Source: JALOAP01 sp964632355 (GTDB taxonomy: Bacteria > Chloroflexota > Dehalococcoidia > Tepidiformales > Tepidiformaceae). Taken from it: a DNA stretch of 54,514 nucleotides. Each line of letters starts with the position of its first letter. Positions within the stretch are counted from its first letter, which is position 1. Location of the stretch: the NCBI GenBank assembly GCA_964632355.1, contig CAZWBW010000004.1, forward strand, positions 1 to 54,514, in the 5' to 3' direction. This document shows, in pieces, positions 24,371 to 33,860 of this stretch. The notes under the pieces were generated by a model, which had not been told where the DNA came from, did not search any database, and worked only from the letters and a program-made list of their open reading frames with translations. The position numbers and the translations under genes were made by a program.

Positions 24371-26850
24371 TTCGCCTCAGTAGCACGTTCGAGGAAGGGC
24401 TTGACCTGTGCGGCGAGCGCACGGTGCTCGGGGCGCTGGAGCAGCGGGTCGCGCGCGAGGATGTCACCGGCGATCGCCCGTGCCTTCAGCAGGAGGTCCC
24501 GGTCGGTGAGGCGCGCGACGCGGAGCATGGAGTTGGCGCCGCTCTGGACGCGGCCCCATGCCTCACCCTCACCGCGCATCTGCAGGTCGACTTCAGCGAG
24601 CTTGAAGCCGTCGGTGGTTTCGACCATTGCCTGCAGGCGCTCGGTCGCTTCGGGGCCCGGCTCATCTTCGGTACTGAACAGCATGCAGTAACTCTGTTTC
24701 GACGAGCGCCCCACACGGCCGCGGAACTGGTGCAGCTGGCTCAGGCCGAAGCGCTCGGCGCCTTCGATGACGATGACGGTCGCGTTGGCCACGTCGATGC
24801 CCACTTCGATAACGCTCGTGGATACGAGGACATCGGCTTCGTGGCGGGCGAAGCGCTCCATTACCTCGTCTTTGTGGCGACCGGCCATGCGGCCGTGCAG
24901 GAGCTCGAGGCGGTACTGCCGGAGCGGGCCGGTGCGCAGACGTTCGAACTCCTCCTCCGCGGAGCGAACGTCAAGCGCCTCGGACTCTTCGACGAGGGGG
25001 CAGATGACGTAGGCCTGTTCGCCAGCATCGAGCCGCTGCCGCAGGAACTCGTACGCCTCTTCGCGTTCGTGGGGCTGCACCCACATGGTTCGAACCGGCC
25101 TACGCCCGGGCGGGAGTTCGTCGATGGTCGAAACTTCGAGGTCGCCGTAGACCGTGAGTGCGAGCGTGCGGGGAATGGGCGTCGCGGTCATCACGAGCAG
25201 ATGCGGGTTCGGCCCCTTTTGCCGGAGTTTCGCGCGCTGCATGACGCCGAAGCGGTGTTGTTCGTCGACCACCGCAAGGCCCAGCCGGGGCATCTGTACA
25301 TCGTCTTCGAGCAGCGCGTGCGTGCCGATGACGATGTCGGCGCCGCCGTTCGCCGCATCGGACCGGATCTGCTCTTTCTGCTGTGGCGTGAGCGAACCGG
25401 TGAGCAACAGCGCACGGAGCGGCCGGCCGAGCCACGAGGGCGCGAACATGCCCTGCAGCGCGCTGAGTTCGCCACCGCCGAGGAGGCGAGAGAGCGAGCG
25501 GTAGTGTTGCTCGGCAAGGATTTCCGTGGGCGCCATGAGCGCGGCCTGGTAGCCAGACCGGACCGCGGCCAGCATCGCAGCGAACGCCACGACCGTCTTG
25601 CCCGAGCCGACGTCGCCCTGGAGGAGCCGGAGCATCGGCTGCGGTCCGCGAATGTCGTGGAGGATGTCTTCGAGCGCGTTGCGCTGGGCGCGGGTGAGTT
25701 CGAACGGGAGCGAACCGAGGAGTTCCTGCTTTATGTCGCCGAGTTCGAGGCGCGGGGCGTCGGCGCCCTGCTGCCATTCGGAGCGCCGGATGAGCACGGC
25801 AGCCTGGATCGCGAGGAATTCGCGCAGAGCCATGCTGCGGCGGGCGGCCTCGGCGTCGTCGCGGCTGTCCGGGTAATGGAGCTGGCGGATGACCTGTCCG
25901 AGCGGCGCGAGGCGCTCCCGTTCGCGAACCCAGGCGGGAGCCGGGTCGGGGACGACATCGGCGAGGGCGTCGACCGCGGCTTTGACGGCGCGGCGGATGG
26001 TTCGCTGGCCGAGGCCCTGGGTCGCGGGGTAGACCGGGACGAGGCGGCCAGTGTGCATCAGCTCCGCGTCGGCCGGCTCGATCTCCGGGTTCTCCATCTG
26101 GAGCCGGCCCCGGAATGCGCGAACCTTGCCCGAAACCACCACGTCCTGCCCCGCTTCGAGCTGCCGCGCGAGGTAGGGCATGTTGAACCAGACGACCTTC
26201 AGCGAGCCGGTCCGGTCCTGGAGCAGGGCTTCGGTGCCGCGAACCCGGCGGCCGAAACGCATCTCTCGAACCGAGAAGATGGTCGCCACCACGGTCTGTG
26301 GCTGGGACGAGGGCTGGAGGTTCGCGATGGGCCGGAGGTCGCTGAAGTCGTTGTAGCGCCGCGGGAAGTAGAACACCGCATCGCCCGCCGTTGTTACACC
26401 GAGCTTCTCAAAGCGCGCAGAGCCTGCTTTCCCAAGGCCGGGGAGGTGCGAGAGCGGCGAATCAACAGCGAGACGCGAACCGGTGGTGGCGGAAGGGCGG
26501 GCGGGGCGTTCGACTACGGAGGGTGCGCTGGGGCGCCGGGTGGCCGCGCGAGCCGGGGTGCGCTGGGCGGCGCGTTGCGGCGTGGGTGCCGGGGTCAGCT
26601 GCGGACCGGAGAGTGCGCGAATTGTTCGGTGCAGCCAGGCGCGGCGCTCCTCCTCGCTGAGCGAGCGATAGCCACCCGACGGCAGCTCGCGAACCATCCT
26701 GCTGAGCGCCGGGGCGAGCAGCCCGTCCTCGGCCATCTGGATCAGCATGCGGTCGAGCCCGCCGATCACGGCCTGGTTGGTGCAGCCTCGTTCGAGCTCC
26801 AGTTCGAACACGCGCCGCAGCCGGCCGGGGTCCGGTGCCTGCATGGTCAC
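24367..26850 (-). CDS. recG: ATP-dependent DNA helicase RecG
   Basis: 827 residues, longer than many RecG because of a roughly 145-residue N-terminal region (helical, then a Pro/Ala/Arg linker) before the wedge domain, which begins PLSHLPGLGKAGSARFEKLG. Helicase motifs: LLQGDVGSGKT (I), VVDEQHRFG (II, DEQH), TATPIPRTL (III) and HQFRGRVGRS (VI). It remodels stalled forks. The GTG at 26850 overlaps the degV stop, but AGGGAG is better spaced for the ATG at 26844, so either start is possible. Confidence 0.96.
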   Translation of the reverse strand: MTMQAPDPGRLRRVFELELERGCTNQAVIGGLDRMLIQMAEDGLLAPALSRMVRELPSGGYRSLSEEERRAWLHRTIRALSGPQLTPAPTPQRAAQRTPARAATRRPSAPSVVERPARPSATTGSRLAVDSPLSHLPGLGKAGSARFEKLGVTTAGDAVFYFPRRYNDFSDLRPIANLQPSSQPQTVVATIFSVREMRFGRRVRGTEALLQDRTGSLKVVWFNMPYLARQLEAGQDVVVSGKVRAFRGRLQMENPEIEPADAELMHTGRLVPVYPATQGLGQRTIRRAVKAAVDALADVVPDPAPAWVRERERLAPLGQVIRQLHYPDSRDDAEAARRSMALREFLAIQAAVLIRRSEWQQGADAPRLELGDIKQELLGSLPFELTRAQRNALEDILHDIRGPQPMLRLLQGDVGSGKTVVAFAAMLAAVRSGYQAALMAPTEILAEQHYRSLSRLLGGGELSALQGMFAPSWLGRPLRALLLTGSLTPQQKEQIRSDAANGGADIVIGTHALLEDDVQMPRLGLAVVDEQHRFGVMQRAKLRQKGPNPHLLVMTATPIPRTLALTVYGDLEVSTIDELPPGRRPVRTMWVQPHEREEAYEFLRQRLDAGEQAYVICPLVEESEALDVRSAEEEFERLRTGPLRQYRLELLHGRMAGRHKDEVMERFARHEADVLVSTSVIEVGIDVANATVIVIEGAERFGLSQLHQFRGRVGRSSKQSYCMLFSTEDEPGPEATERLQAMVETTDGFKLAEVDLQMRGEGEAWGRVQSGANSMLRVARLTDRDLLLKARAIAGDILARDPLLQRPEHRALAAQVKPFLERATEAN

Positions 26851-27680
26851 TCCCTGCGCTCGATGGCGATGCCGAGGACGTTCGGGCCGGCGTGTACGCC
26901 GACGACCGGTCCCACCTGCCCGAGCAGCAGCTCGGCGCCGGGCAACGCCGGGCGGAGGCGTTCGAGCAGGGCTTCGGCCTCGTCGCGGTTGCCGCCACTA
27001 CCAACGAACGCTCGCTTCACGTCGCCCTCGGTCGCCAGCTGAACGAGCCGTTCGATGGCGCGGCTGCGGGTTCGAACGCGTTCGAGCGGCGCGACTTCGC
27101 CGTCCTCGACGTGGAGGATGGGCTTGATGCTCAGGAGCGAGCCGAGCAGCGAGCGAGCGCGCCCGATTCGCCCGCCCCGGCGAAGGTACTCGAGGGTGTC
27201 GACCATCGCGATGACCTGCACGCGTTCAAGGGTACGCCGTGCGGCATCGGCAACCTCCTCGAGGCTGGCGCCCTGCTGCGCGACACGTGCAGCTTCGAGC
27301 GCCACCGCACCGAGCCCGAGGCTGACCGTGCGCGAGTCGACCAGTTCGATGCGGCCCTCGCCGTTCACCTGCTCCCGGGCGATGGTGGCGGAATTGAGGG
27401 TGCCCGAAAGGCGCGCGGAGATGTGGACGGAAACGATCTCCGCATCGGGGCCGAGGGACTTGTACACCTGCCGGAATCGCTCGACGGAGGGCTGGCTGGT
27501 TCGCGGGAGCCCCGAAAACGCGGCGAGCTTCTCGTAGAACTCGTCCGCGGTGATGTCCACGCCGTCGAGAAAGGCTTCGTCGCTGAAGGAGACGGTAAGC
27601 GGCACCACGGTAATGCCGTGCTTGGCGATGAGTTCGGCCGGCAAGTCACAGGTGGAGTCGGTGACGACGTGGACGGGCAT
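26847..27680 (-). CDS. DegV family fatty-acid-binding protein
   Basis: 277 residues. HVVTDSTCDLP at the N-terminus, TSQPSVERF, ISARLSGTLNSA and VDTLEYLRRGGRIG are typical DegV segments. DegV/FakB proteins bind a fatty acid so that FakA can phosphorylate it; no fakA is seen here, so a role in lipid uptake is only suggested. The stop overlaps the recG start, a pairing that makes co-expression likely. Confidence 0.92.
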   Translation of the reverse strand: MPVHVVTDSTCDLPAELIAKHGITVVPLTVSFSDEAFLDGVDITADEFYEKLAAFSGLPRTSQPSVERFRQVYKSLGPDAEIVSVHISARLSGTLNSATIAREQVNGEGRIELVDSRTVSLGLGAVALEAARVAQQGASLEEVADAARRTLERVQVIAMVDTLEYLRRGGRIGRARSLLGSLLSIKPILHVEDGEVAPLERVRTRSRAIERLVQLATEGDVKRAFVGSGGNRDEAEALLERLRPALPGAELLLGQVGPVVGVHAGPNVLGIAIERRE

Positions 27681-27739
27681 AAATGATCATCCGAGTAGGC
27701 GAACTCAATGTTACGCCGGGTACACGTTAGAATGGCCGG

Positions 27740-28402
27740 GTGCGTGCGGTAAAGCTTGCCCCATCCATTCTCACTGCCGATTTCGGACGGCTCGCCGATG
27801 AAGCGCGCGCGGCGGAAGAGGGCGGCGCTGACTACCTCCACCTCGACATCATGGACGGGCGCTTCGTCCCGAACATCACATTCGGCCCGCTCGTAGTCGA
27901 GGCGATTCGGAAAGCGACGACCCTTCCGCTCGATATCCACCTCATGATTGTCGAGCCGGAGAAGCACATCGCCGCGTTCGCCGATTACGCGGACATCATC
28001 AACGTTCACATCGAGGTGGCGCCGCACATCAACCGGGTGCTCGACTCGATCCGCAAGCTGGGTCCGAAGTGCGGGGTCTGCATCAACCCGGGAACGCCGG
28101 TGGCGGCGATCGAAGAGTCGCTGCCGGATGTCGACCAGGTGATGGTGATGACGATCAACCCGGGATGGGGTGGCCAGAAGATGATCGAACGGCAGCTCGA
28201 CAAGGTCGCGCGCATTCGCCGGATGATCGACGAGGGCGGCTACCGGGCGCAGATCGAGATCGACGGCGGAGTGAAGGTTTCGAACGCCGTTGACTGCGCG
28301 AAAGCGGGCGCTGATGTGCTGGTGTGCGGGAGCTCCGTCTACAACGCCGAGGCAAGCCCCGTGGAGAACCTGGCGGCCCTGCGAGCGGCGCTGACACAGT
28401 AA
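27740..28402 (+). CDS. rpe: Ribulose-phosphate 3-epimerase
   Basis: 220 residues, a (beta/alpha)8 epimerase of the pentose phosphate pathway. LAPSILTADFGRL, HLDIMDGRFVPNITFG (metal His/Asp and the catalytic Asp), VMTINPGWGGQ and EIDGGVKVSN are all present. The GTG at 27740 is preceded by TAGAAT (27728-27733) at 6 nt, so the transcript probably starts at or next to the start codon. Confidence 0.95.
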   Translation: MRAVKLAPSILTADFGRLADEARAAEEGGADYLHLDIMDGRFVPNITFGPLVVEAIRKATTLPLDIHLMIVEPEKHIAAFADYADIINVHIEVAPHINRVLDSIRKLGPKCGVCINPGTPVAAIEESLPDVDQVMVMTINPGWGGQKMIERQLDKVARIRRMIDEGGYRAQIEIDGGVKVSNAVDCAKAGADVLVCGSSVYNAEASPVENLAALRAALTQ

Positions 28403-28421
28403 CCGCAGACGAAACGGCGTT

Positions 28422-28955
28422 TCAGGCGGCCCCGCCGAAGCGAGTGGCGATGTCCTTGAGCTGGCCGATGTGGTCGATGTCATGGATGCGGAGGAACAGC
28501 AGCCACTCGCGCCAGTTCAGGTCGCCGAACCACGCGTGGGGCACCTTCACGTCGAGGTTCTCGTCGCCCTTCGCGCGGAGCACGCGCTCCAGCAGCTGCT
28601 CGCGGCGTTCGTTGAACAGCCGGTAGTACGACGGGCCGTCGGGCAGGTCGTATTTCGTCGCTGCGTCGATGAGGTCGGAGATCGCCGCCGGCGCGGTCCG
28701 CGACTCCAGCATCCCTTCGATCGCGCGGGCGACCCTGTCGCTGGTCGTGACGATGTGGTCCCAGACCTGCGCAGCGGACCAACCACCGCCCGGGGGCTCG
28801 TCCCTGAATCGATCGGCGGGGACGGCGGTCGCGAGCTCGGCAAGTGGAGATGCGTCGCTGCGAATCTTTTCGACCAGCTGGGGCAGCGTGAGCTTCGCAG
28901 CCTGGGCGACCAGGTAGGAGCGAATTCGTTCGGCTTCGGCGGGCGGCGTAGTCAT
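28422..28955 (-). CDS. DinB-like protein
   Basis: 177 residues. GGGWSAAQVWDHIVTTSDRV gives the first His, and LRIHDIDHIGQL near the C-terminus gives the other two, as in the DinB/DUF664 metal-binding bundle. The ATG at 28955 has AGGGAGG 6 nt upstream, which rejects the longer frame. Unlike the DinB protein at 1973 it uses a ribosome site. Function unknown; thiol S-transferase or hydrolase roles are known for relatives. Confidence 0.78.
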   Translation of the reverse strand: MTTPPAEAERIRSYLVAQAAKLTLPQLVEKIRSDASPLAELATAVPADRFRDEPPGGGWSAAQVWDHIVTTSDRVARAIEGMLESRTAPAAISDLIDAATKYDLPDGPSYYRLFNERREQLLERVLRAKGDENLDVKVPHAWFGDLNWREWLLFLRIHDIDHIGQLKDIATRFGGAA

Positions 28956-29007
28956 CCCGGACCTCCCTGGCTCTGGCGAAGCTGGAGCGATGCTACGCCC
29001 GAACGGG

Positions 29008-29529
29008 CTACCGCAGAACCTCTTCGCTGCGAAGGATACGGACGTAGGTCTGGTTGTTGAGTGCTCCACGACGCGTGGCGATAGCGGCGAGCGTTTCTTC
29101 CACGGTGTGACCAAGCGCGCGAAGGATGAGGCCGGTCACCAGTCCGCTCCGGTTGAGCCCCTGCTGGCACATCACGAAGAGCCGCGCGGGCGGGTGCGGA
29201 GGATGGGGCCAGGTCGCTTTGTGCGGCTCGCCGCGGAGCACCGATGCGATCGAGTTCGCGAGACCGCGAAGCGCGTGGATGTTTGCGGGCTCGGTTTCGC
29301 TGTCGGTGAAGATCTCGGGGAGCCAGAGGCCGGCAGCTTCGCGGAACGGATCTGGCATGTCGCCGGCGACGTCGATAATCCAGGCGTCGCGGAGGCGATC
29401 CAGCTCGAGCGGTTCGCCGTGGAGCGCGTTGGCACCGCCCATCCAGAGCTCGGTCGGAACGTCCAACCTGGGCGCGACGGGAATGCGCGAGGCGCGCGGT
29501 TCGTACGTCTGGCGGAGTTCGTAGAGCAC
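29008..29529 (-). CDS. Dual-specificity/tyrosine phosphatase-like protein
   Basis: 173 residues. The P-loop CQQGLNRSG (Cx5R-S) is intact, and an upstream Asp in VAGDMPDPF could be the general acid. The residue before the Cys is Met where His is usual. NNQTYVRIL at the C-terminus is also family-like. The GTG start is preceded by TAGACT at 6 nt, leaderless type. Substrate unknown; it may remove phosphate from protein Ser/Thr/Tyr or from lipids or sugars. Confidence 0.75.
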   Translation of the reverse strand: MLYELRQTYEPRASRIPVAPRLDVPTELWMGGANALHGEPLELDRLRDAWIIDVAGDMPDPFREAAGLWLPEIFTDSETEPANIHALRGLANSIASVLRGEPHKATWPHPPHPPARLFVMCQQGLNRSGLVTGLILRALGHTVEETLAAIATRRGALNNQTYVRILRSEEVLR

Positions 29530-29866
29530 AACCGAAGTCTACCGGCCGAACGGCCTGCGAGCCCGGAATTTCGACCCGGGAAAAAGTTCGCGAGATCGGG
29601 CGAATCCCGGGCACTTTTGGGCGACCGGCGGCGTCTGTAAGAACGGGACCTGGCCGGCCGAGTATCTCGCGCAATTTCATTCAATGTAGGGATTCTTCCG
29701 GCCGGGTAGGGTCATCGGACCTCCCAGGCGGTAGAGTGCGGAGGCACGCCGAGCGGGGATACGGCGTGTTCCCTGGAATCCGAACAACGCCGGTTCGTCG
29801 CGCCCACGAGCCGCCGGGTCATACGTGCGCCGTGGGAGCCGGCGCCAGCATGTGCGAGGAGCGAAA
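29530..29866. other. Divergent intergenic region
   Basis: About 335 bp between the phosphatase (minus) and the acyltransferase (plus). The left end holds the TAGACT box of the phosphatase. I see no gene or clear riboswitch. GC-rich short inverted repeats occur (for example CCGGCC near 29650), none followed by a T-run. Confidence 0.4.
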
Positions 29867-31849
29867 TTGTCGGCTATGGGCAGGGAAGCGGAAGTGGGTG
29901 AGGAGGAGCAGGTTATCGGCGCGAACTGGCCGCGGCCCGTTCGCGAAGCGGCGCCGACAACGGAACCGAAACGAACACCTGGTGGCCGCCGGAAGCGCAT
30001 GCCATACGTGCCGGCGCTCGATGGACTGCGTGCGGTTGCGGTGGCCGCGGTACTGCTGTTCCACGGGACAGGCTGGTTGCCCGGCGGCTTCCTCGGCGTC
30101 GAGGTGTTCTTCGTACTCAGCGGATACCTGATTACATCGCTGCTGCTGGGCGAGTGGCGCGCGACCGGGCAGGTTGACCTGCGGGCGTTCTGGATTCGGC
30201 GGGCGCGGCGGCTGTTGCCAGCGCTCGGGGGCGTTGTGGTCGCAACGCTCGCCTATGCGCTGGTGTTCCTGCCGGAGGAGGTCGGCCGGTTGCGGACCGA
30301 TGCGCTAGCAGCCGCCGGCTACGTGATGAACTGGCACCTGGTGCTCAGTGACCAGCCGTACTTCCAGGCGATGGGGCGGCCATCGATGCTGCAGCACCTG
30401 TGGTCGCTCGCGGTCGAGGAGCAGTTCTACCTGCTGTGGCCGCCGCTCTTCGTGGTGCTTATCGGTGCGCTGACGCGGCGCCGGGTGGCGCTGGTGGTCG
30501 CGGGGGTAGCATGCGCCTCGGCGATGCTGGCCGCGCTGCTGTACGACCCGGCGTCCGATAACTCCCGGCTGTACTACGCGACCGACACGCGTGCGGCGGG
30601 ACCGCTGATTGGCGCGGCGCTCGCGATGGTGTGGATGCCGTGGCGCCGCCGCGGCGTCATCCGCCAGGGTGAGTCCGCAGTGTTGGATGTCACGGGGTTC
30701 GCAGCGCTGGCCATCCTCGGCGTCTGCTGCCTGTGGCTCGACGAAGCGAACCGGCTGCTCTACCGGGGCGGGCTGGCGTTCGCCGCGGTCACCACGGCGG
30801 TGGCCATCGCCGTGGCAGTGCATCCGGGTGCGGGCACGTTCCCTGCGCTCCTTTCGGCGAAGCCATTGCGGTGGGCGGGCACCCGTTCGTACGCGCTGTA
30901 CCTGTGGCACTGGCCGGTCTTCGTGGTCACGCAGCCGGGCGCCGACGTACCGCTCGACGGGCTCCAACTCTTCGCCCTGCGGCTCGCCGTGACCGCGGCG
31001 CTGGCGGAGGTTTCGTACCGGTTCGTCGAGCACCCCTTCCGAACGGCCAACGTGCGGGAGGTGCTGCATGCGCTGCGGCACGCCGACGGGACCCGGGGCT
31101 GGCGAATTCGCGCAGCCACCTTCGGAGCGACAATGGCGGTCCTGTTCGTGGTGGTCTGGGCGGTGACCACCACACCGCCGGGTGCGCCGCACTACCTGGC
31201 CGAGGCGTCGGTCCACGAGGTCATTCCTTCGCAGAACGAACCGGGGGTACCGGGAGAGCCAACTCCTTCGGAGACGGCCGCCAGCGCAACACCGACGGAG
31301 GGCGCCGATACCCCGGTGGCAACGCCCACACTCAGCCCGGCGGTCGATGCGACAACAGCGCCAACCACGGCACCCTTGCCCGCCGACGCGCCCATCCTCG
31401 CGATTGGCGATTCGGTGATGGTAACCGCAGCACAGGAGATGGGCCGCGTGGGTACCGTGGAGGTGGATGCAGAGGTCGGCCGGCAGAACCGGGAGGTGAT
31501 CGAGATCCTCCGGGAGCGCCGAGCGAGGGGACAGCTGCCGGGAGTGGTGGTGCTCCACACGGGCAACAATGGGCCGCTCACCGCGGGGCAACTCGACGAG
31601 ATGCTGCAACTGCTCGCCGGCGTCGAACGGGTGGTGCTGGTGACAGTGCGGGTACCACGGCCGTGGGAGGCGGGGAACAACAGCCTCATCCGGGCGGCCG
31701 AGGAACGATACGACAACGTGCGAGTGGCCGACTGGTACGGAGCGAGCGCCGGGCGGTACGAACTGTTCTGGGACGACGGTATCCATCCGCGCCCGGAAGG
31801 CGCCGTCGAATACGCGAACCTCATCGCCGCGGCGCTCGCCGCTCCGTGA
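29867..31849 (+). CDS. OatA/OafA-type membrane acyltransferase fused to SGNH hydrolase domain
   Basis: 660 residues. Residues about 45-400 form an acyltransferase-3 domain of about ten helices (YVPALDGLRAVAVAAVLLFHG, then LGVEVFFVLSGYLITSLLL and RRARRLLPAL). A Thr/Pro/Ala linker leads to an extracellular SGNH domain with AIGDSVM (Ser block), HTGNNGPLT (Asn block) and DDGIHPRPEG (Asp-His block). It would O-acetylate peptidoglycan or surface glycan. The TTG at 29867 has GAGGAG about 6 nt upstream; ATG 29876 is the alternative. Confidence 0.88.
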   Translation: MSAMGREAEVGEEEQVIGANWPRPVREAAPTTEPKRTPGGRRKRMPYVPALDGLRAVAVAAVLLFHGTGWLPGGFLGVEVFFVLSGYLITSLLLGEWRATGQVDLRAFWIRRARRLLPALGGVVVATLAYALVFLPEEVGRLRTDALAAAGYVMNWHLVLSDQPYFQAMGRPSMLQHLWSLAVEEQFYLLWPPLFVVLIGALTRRRVALVVAGVACASAMLAALLYDPASDNSRLYYATDTRAAGPLIGAALAMVWMPWRRRGVIRQGESAVLDVTGFAALAILGVCCLWLDEANRLLYRGGLAFAAVTTAVAIAVAVHPGAGTFPALLSAKPLRWAGTRSYALYLWHWPVFVVTQPGADVPLDGLQLFALRLAVTAALAEVSYRFVEHPFRTANVREVLHALRHADGTRGWRIRAATFGATMAVLFVVVWAVTTTPPGAPHYLAEASVHEVIPSQNEPGVPGEPTPSETAASATPTEGADTPVATPTLSPAVDATTAPTTAPLPADAPILAIGDSVMVTAAQEMGRVGTVEVDAEVGRQNREVIEILRERRARGQLPGVVVLHTGNNGPLTAGQLDEMLQLLAGVERVVLVTVRVPRPWEAGNNSLIRAAEERYDNVRVADWYGASAGRYELFWDDGIHPRPEGAVEYANLIAAALAAP

Positions 31850-31856
31850 TTCGTGC

Positions 31857-32888
31857 CTACGCGGAGTCCATCAGCCGATGGGCACGTTCGATCAGCTTCG
31901 GGACCCGGAACTCGAACTCGGCAGCGCCAGGGTTCGACGCCGTGCCCTGCACGTAGCCGACGTAGAGGCCTTCGAGAATGATCGCCATCTTCCAGAGGGC
32001 CATGACGTGGTAAAACGCGAAGTCCTTCATTTCGCGGCCGGTCTTCTCGGCGTAGCGCTCAGCCAGTTCGTCGCGCGTGGGGAAGCCCGGAAGGGCCGTG
32101 AGCGGTAGTGGTTCGCCTTCGTCGACGACGTCGGGCTTGCCCCAGGTGTGCATGAGCCAGCCGAGGTCGGCAAGCGGGTCGCCGATGGTGGCCATCTCCC
32201 AGTCGAAGATGGCGATTAGGCGTGCGGGGGCGTCGGTGGCGAACATGACGTTGTCGAGCTTGTAGTCGCCGTGGACAACGGTCGGCGGGCCGCTCTCAGG
32301 CTTCCGGGCACGGAGCCAGTCGCCAATTTCGTCCAGGCGGGGCAGATCGCGAACCTTCCCCACGGAGAGGTCGGCCTGGGACTGCCAGCGCTTGAGCTGG
32401 CGGTCGAGGAAGCCTTCGGGCTTGCCCTGGAGCCCGATTGCCTCCCAGTCGACGCTATGTAGTTCCGCGAGGGCGTCGACCATTTCGAACCCGATGCGAC
32501 GGCGTTCCTCCTCGGTGTCGAGCGCCGCGGGGATTTCGGTGCGGATCACCACACCGTCCATGCGCTCCATGAGATAGAAGGGGGCGCCGATAACCGAGGT
32601 GTCTTCGCACAAGAGAACGGGCCGGGGCACCCGTGCCGGTGTCTTCGAAAGGGCGCTCAGGTAGCGGTACTCGCGAACAACATCGTGGGCGGTGGGCAGC
32701 AACGGACCGCGCGGCGGGCGCCGGAGCACATACCGCTGGCCGGCGCGGTGGACGAACCAGGTTTCGTTCGAAAAACCGGCGATGTGCTTCTCGACCGTCG
32801 TTTCGCCGGTGCCGGGGAGGTGCGCGTCGAGGTAGGCGCCGAGGCGCTCGGGGTCGACGACTTCGCGCAGTTCGGCGTCAGAACTCAT
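31857..32888 (-). CDS. APH-fold kinase, ACAD10/11 kinase-domain type
   Basis: 343 residues. ISFG-like N-lobe (HIAGFSNETWFV, then YVLRRPPRG with the ATP Lys/Arg region), catalytic VVHGDYKLDNVMF and metal-binding IFDWEMATIGDPLADLGW. This is the subgroup found as the N-terminal half of ACAD10/11 and as LvaA, which phosphorylate the hydroxyl of 4-hydroxyacyl-CoA. The matching dehydrogenase half is at 36667 in the same operon. AAAGGA lies upstream of the ATG. It is the last gene of the TetR-linked operon. Confidence 0.85.
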   Translation of the reverse strand: MSSDAELREVVDPERLGAYLDAHLPGTGETTVEKHIAGFSNETWFVHRAGQRYVLRRPPRGPLLPTAHDVVREYRYLSALSKTPARVPRPVLLCEDTSVIGAPFYLMERMDGVVIRTEIPAALDTEEERRRIGFEMVDALAELHSVDWEAIGLQGKPEGFLDRQLKRWQSQADLSVGKVRDLPRLDEIGDWLRARKPESGPPTVVHGDYKLDNVMFATDAPARLIAIFDWEMATIGDPLADLGWLMHTWGKPDVVDEGEPLPLTALPGFPTRDELAERYAEKTGREMKDFAFYHVMALWKMAIILEGLYVGYVQGTASNPGAAEFEFRVPKLIERAHRLMDSA

Positions 32889-32913
32889 GGAGGATCCTTT
32901 CGTGGAGCAGATT

Positions 32914-32947
32914 CGTCCCCGGCCCGGGTGCCGCCAGGCCGGGGACG
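32914..32947 (-). other. Intercistronic GC hairpin
   Basis: CGTCCCCGGCC and GGCCGGGGACG form a perfect 11-bp stem with a 12-nt loop between the second permease and the kinase. No T-run follows on the minus strand, so it is more likely an mRNA-stability or attenuation element than a full terminator. Confidence 0.65.
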
Positions 32948-32957
32948 GTGGGAGGGA

Positions 32958-33860
32958 TCAGCGATTGCGGAGCCGCGGGTCGAGGACGTCGCGGAGGGCG
33001 TCGCCCAGCAGGTTGAACCCGAAGACCGCAAGGCTGATTGCTAGAGCAGGCGGCCAGAAAAGGTGCGGGTTGGTGGTCCACCAGCCGCGCCAGTCGGCGA
33101 GGTCACGTCCCCACGAGGCAGTGGGCGGTGGCGTGCCGAGGCCGAGGAAGGAGAGCGACGCCTCGATGATGATGGCGTTCCCGAGGCCCACGGTGACGAG
33201 CACGATGATGGGCGCCGTCACGTTCGGCAGGATATGCCGGAACATGATCCGGAGGTCGCTACAGCCGAGGGTGCGAGCGGCGTCGACATACATCTCTTCG
33301 CGGGCGACGAGAACGGAACTGCGCACCACGCGAGTGGTCCCGGGGATGATGATGACGCCGATGGCCGCCATGACGTTGGTTGTGGATTGACCGAGCGTGG
33401 AAACAATCGCGAGCGCGAGCACCAGCGCGGGGAAGGCGAGCAGCGAGTCCATCACGCGCTGGATGATGAAGTCGGTCTTGCCGCCGAAGTAGCCGGAGAT
33501 GAGCGCGAGAATGGTGCCCGCGATGGTGCCGATGGACAGCGAAACGATGCCGACCCAGAGCGAGATGCGCGCGCCGTAGAGGATGCGGCTGAACACGTCG
33601 CGGCCGAAGCGGTCGGTGCCGAAGATGTGCTCGCCGGAGGGGCCGGCGAGGATGGCCGCGGAGTTCCGGTCCGGGTCGTGCGTGGCGAGCAGGGGAGCCA
33701 GGAGCGCCATCAGGACCAGGATGAGCACCAGGATCCCGCCGGCGGCGCCCAGCGGCTTGGACCGGGCGAACCGAACCAGCGCCCGGATAATTCGCCGTGG
33801 CCCGCTGGTGGTGGCCGGCGGTACGTAATGCGTCTGCAGAGCAACGGACTGTTCGGACAT
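32958..33860 (-). CDS. Peptide/nickel-type ABC transporter permease, DppC-like
   Basis: 300 residues, six membrane helices. The N-terminal OppC_N helix (PLGAAGGILVLILVLMALL) is followed by GTDRFGRDVFSRILYGARIS, a DppC/OppC hallmark, and an EAA loop around YVDAARTLGCSDLRIMFRH that docks to the ATPase. It pairs with the DppB-like protein upstream; the TAATG overlap couples them. No cognate ATPase gene lies in the window. Confidence 0.93.
   Translation of the reverse strand: MSEQSVALQTHYVPPATTSGPRRIIRALVRFARSKPLGAAGGILVLILVLMALLAPLLATHDPDRNSAAILAGPSGEHIFGTDRFGRDVFSRILYGARISLWVGIVSLSIGTIAGTILALISGYFGGKTDFIIQRVMDSLLAFPALVLALAIVSTLGQSTTNVMAAIGVIIIPGTTRVVRSSVLVAREEMYVDAARTLGCSDLRIMFRHILPNVTAPIIVLVTVGLGNAIIIEASLSFLGLGTPPPTASWGRDLADWRGWWTTNPHLFWPPALAISLAVFGFNLLGDALRDVLDPRLRNR

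Noticed and set aside
24244..27042. A roughly 930-codon open frame on the plus strand opposite recG
   Set aside because: RecG on the other strand has every helicase motif. The plus frame has no ribosome site, a repetitive Arg/Glu/Ala/Gly composition and no domain; long antisense frames are common in high-GC genes.
29655..29860. Possible structured RNA (riboswitch or SRP-like) between phosphatase and acyltransferase
   Set aside because: Short GC inverted repeats only; none of the conserved motifs of the classes I know, and no terminator.
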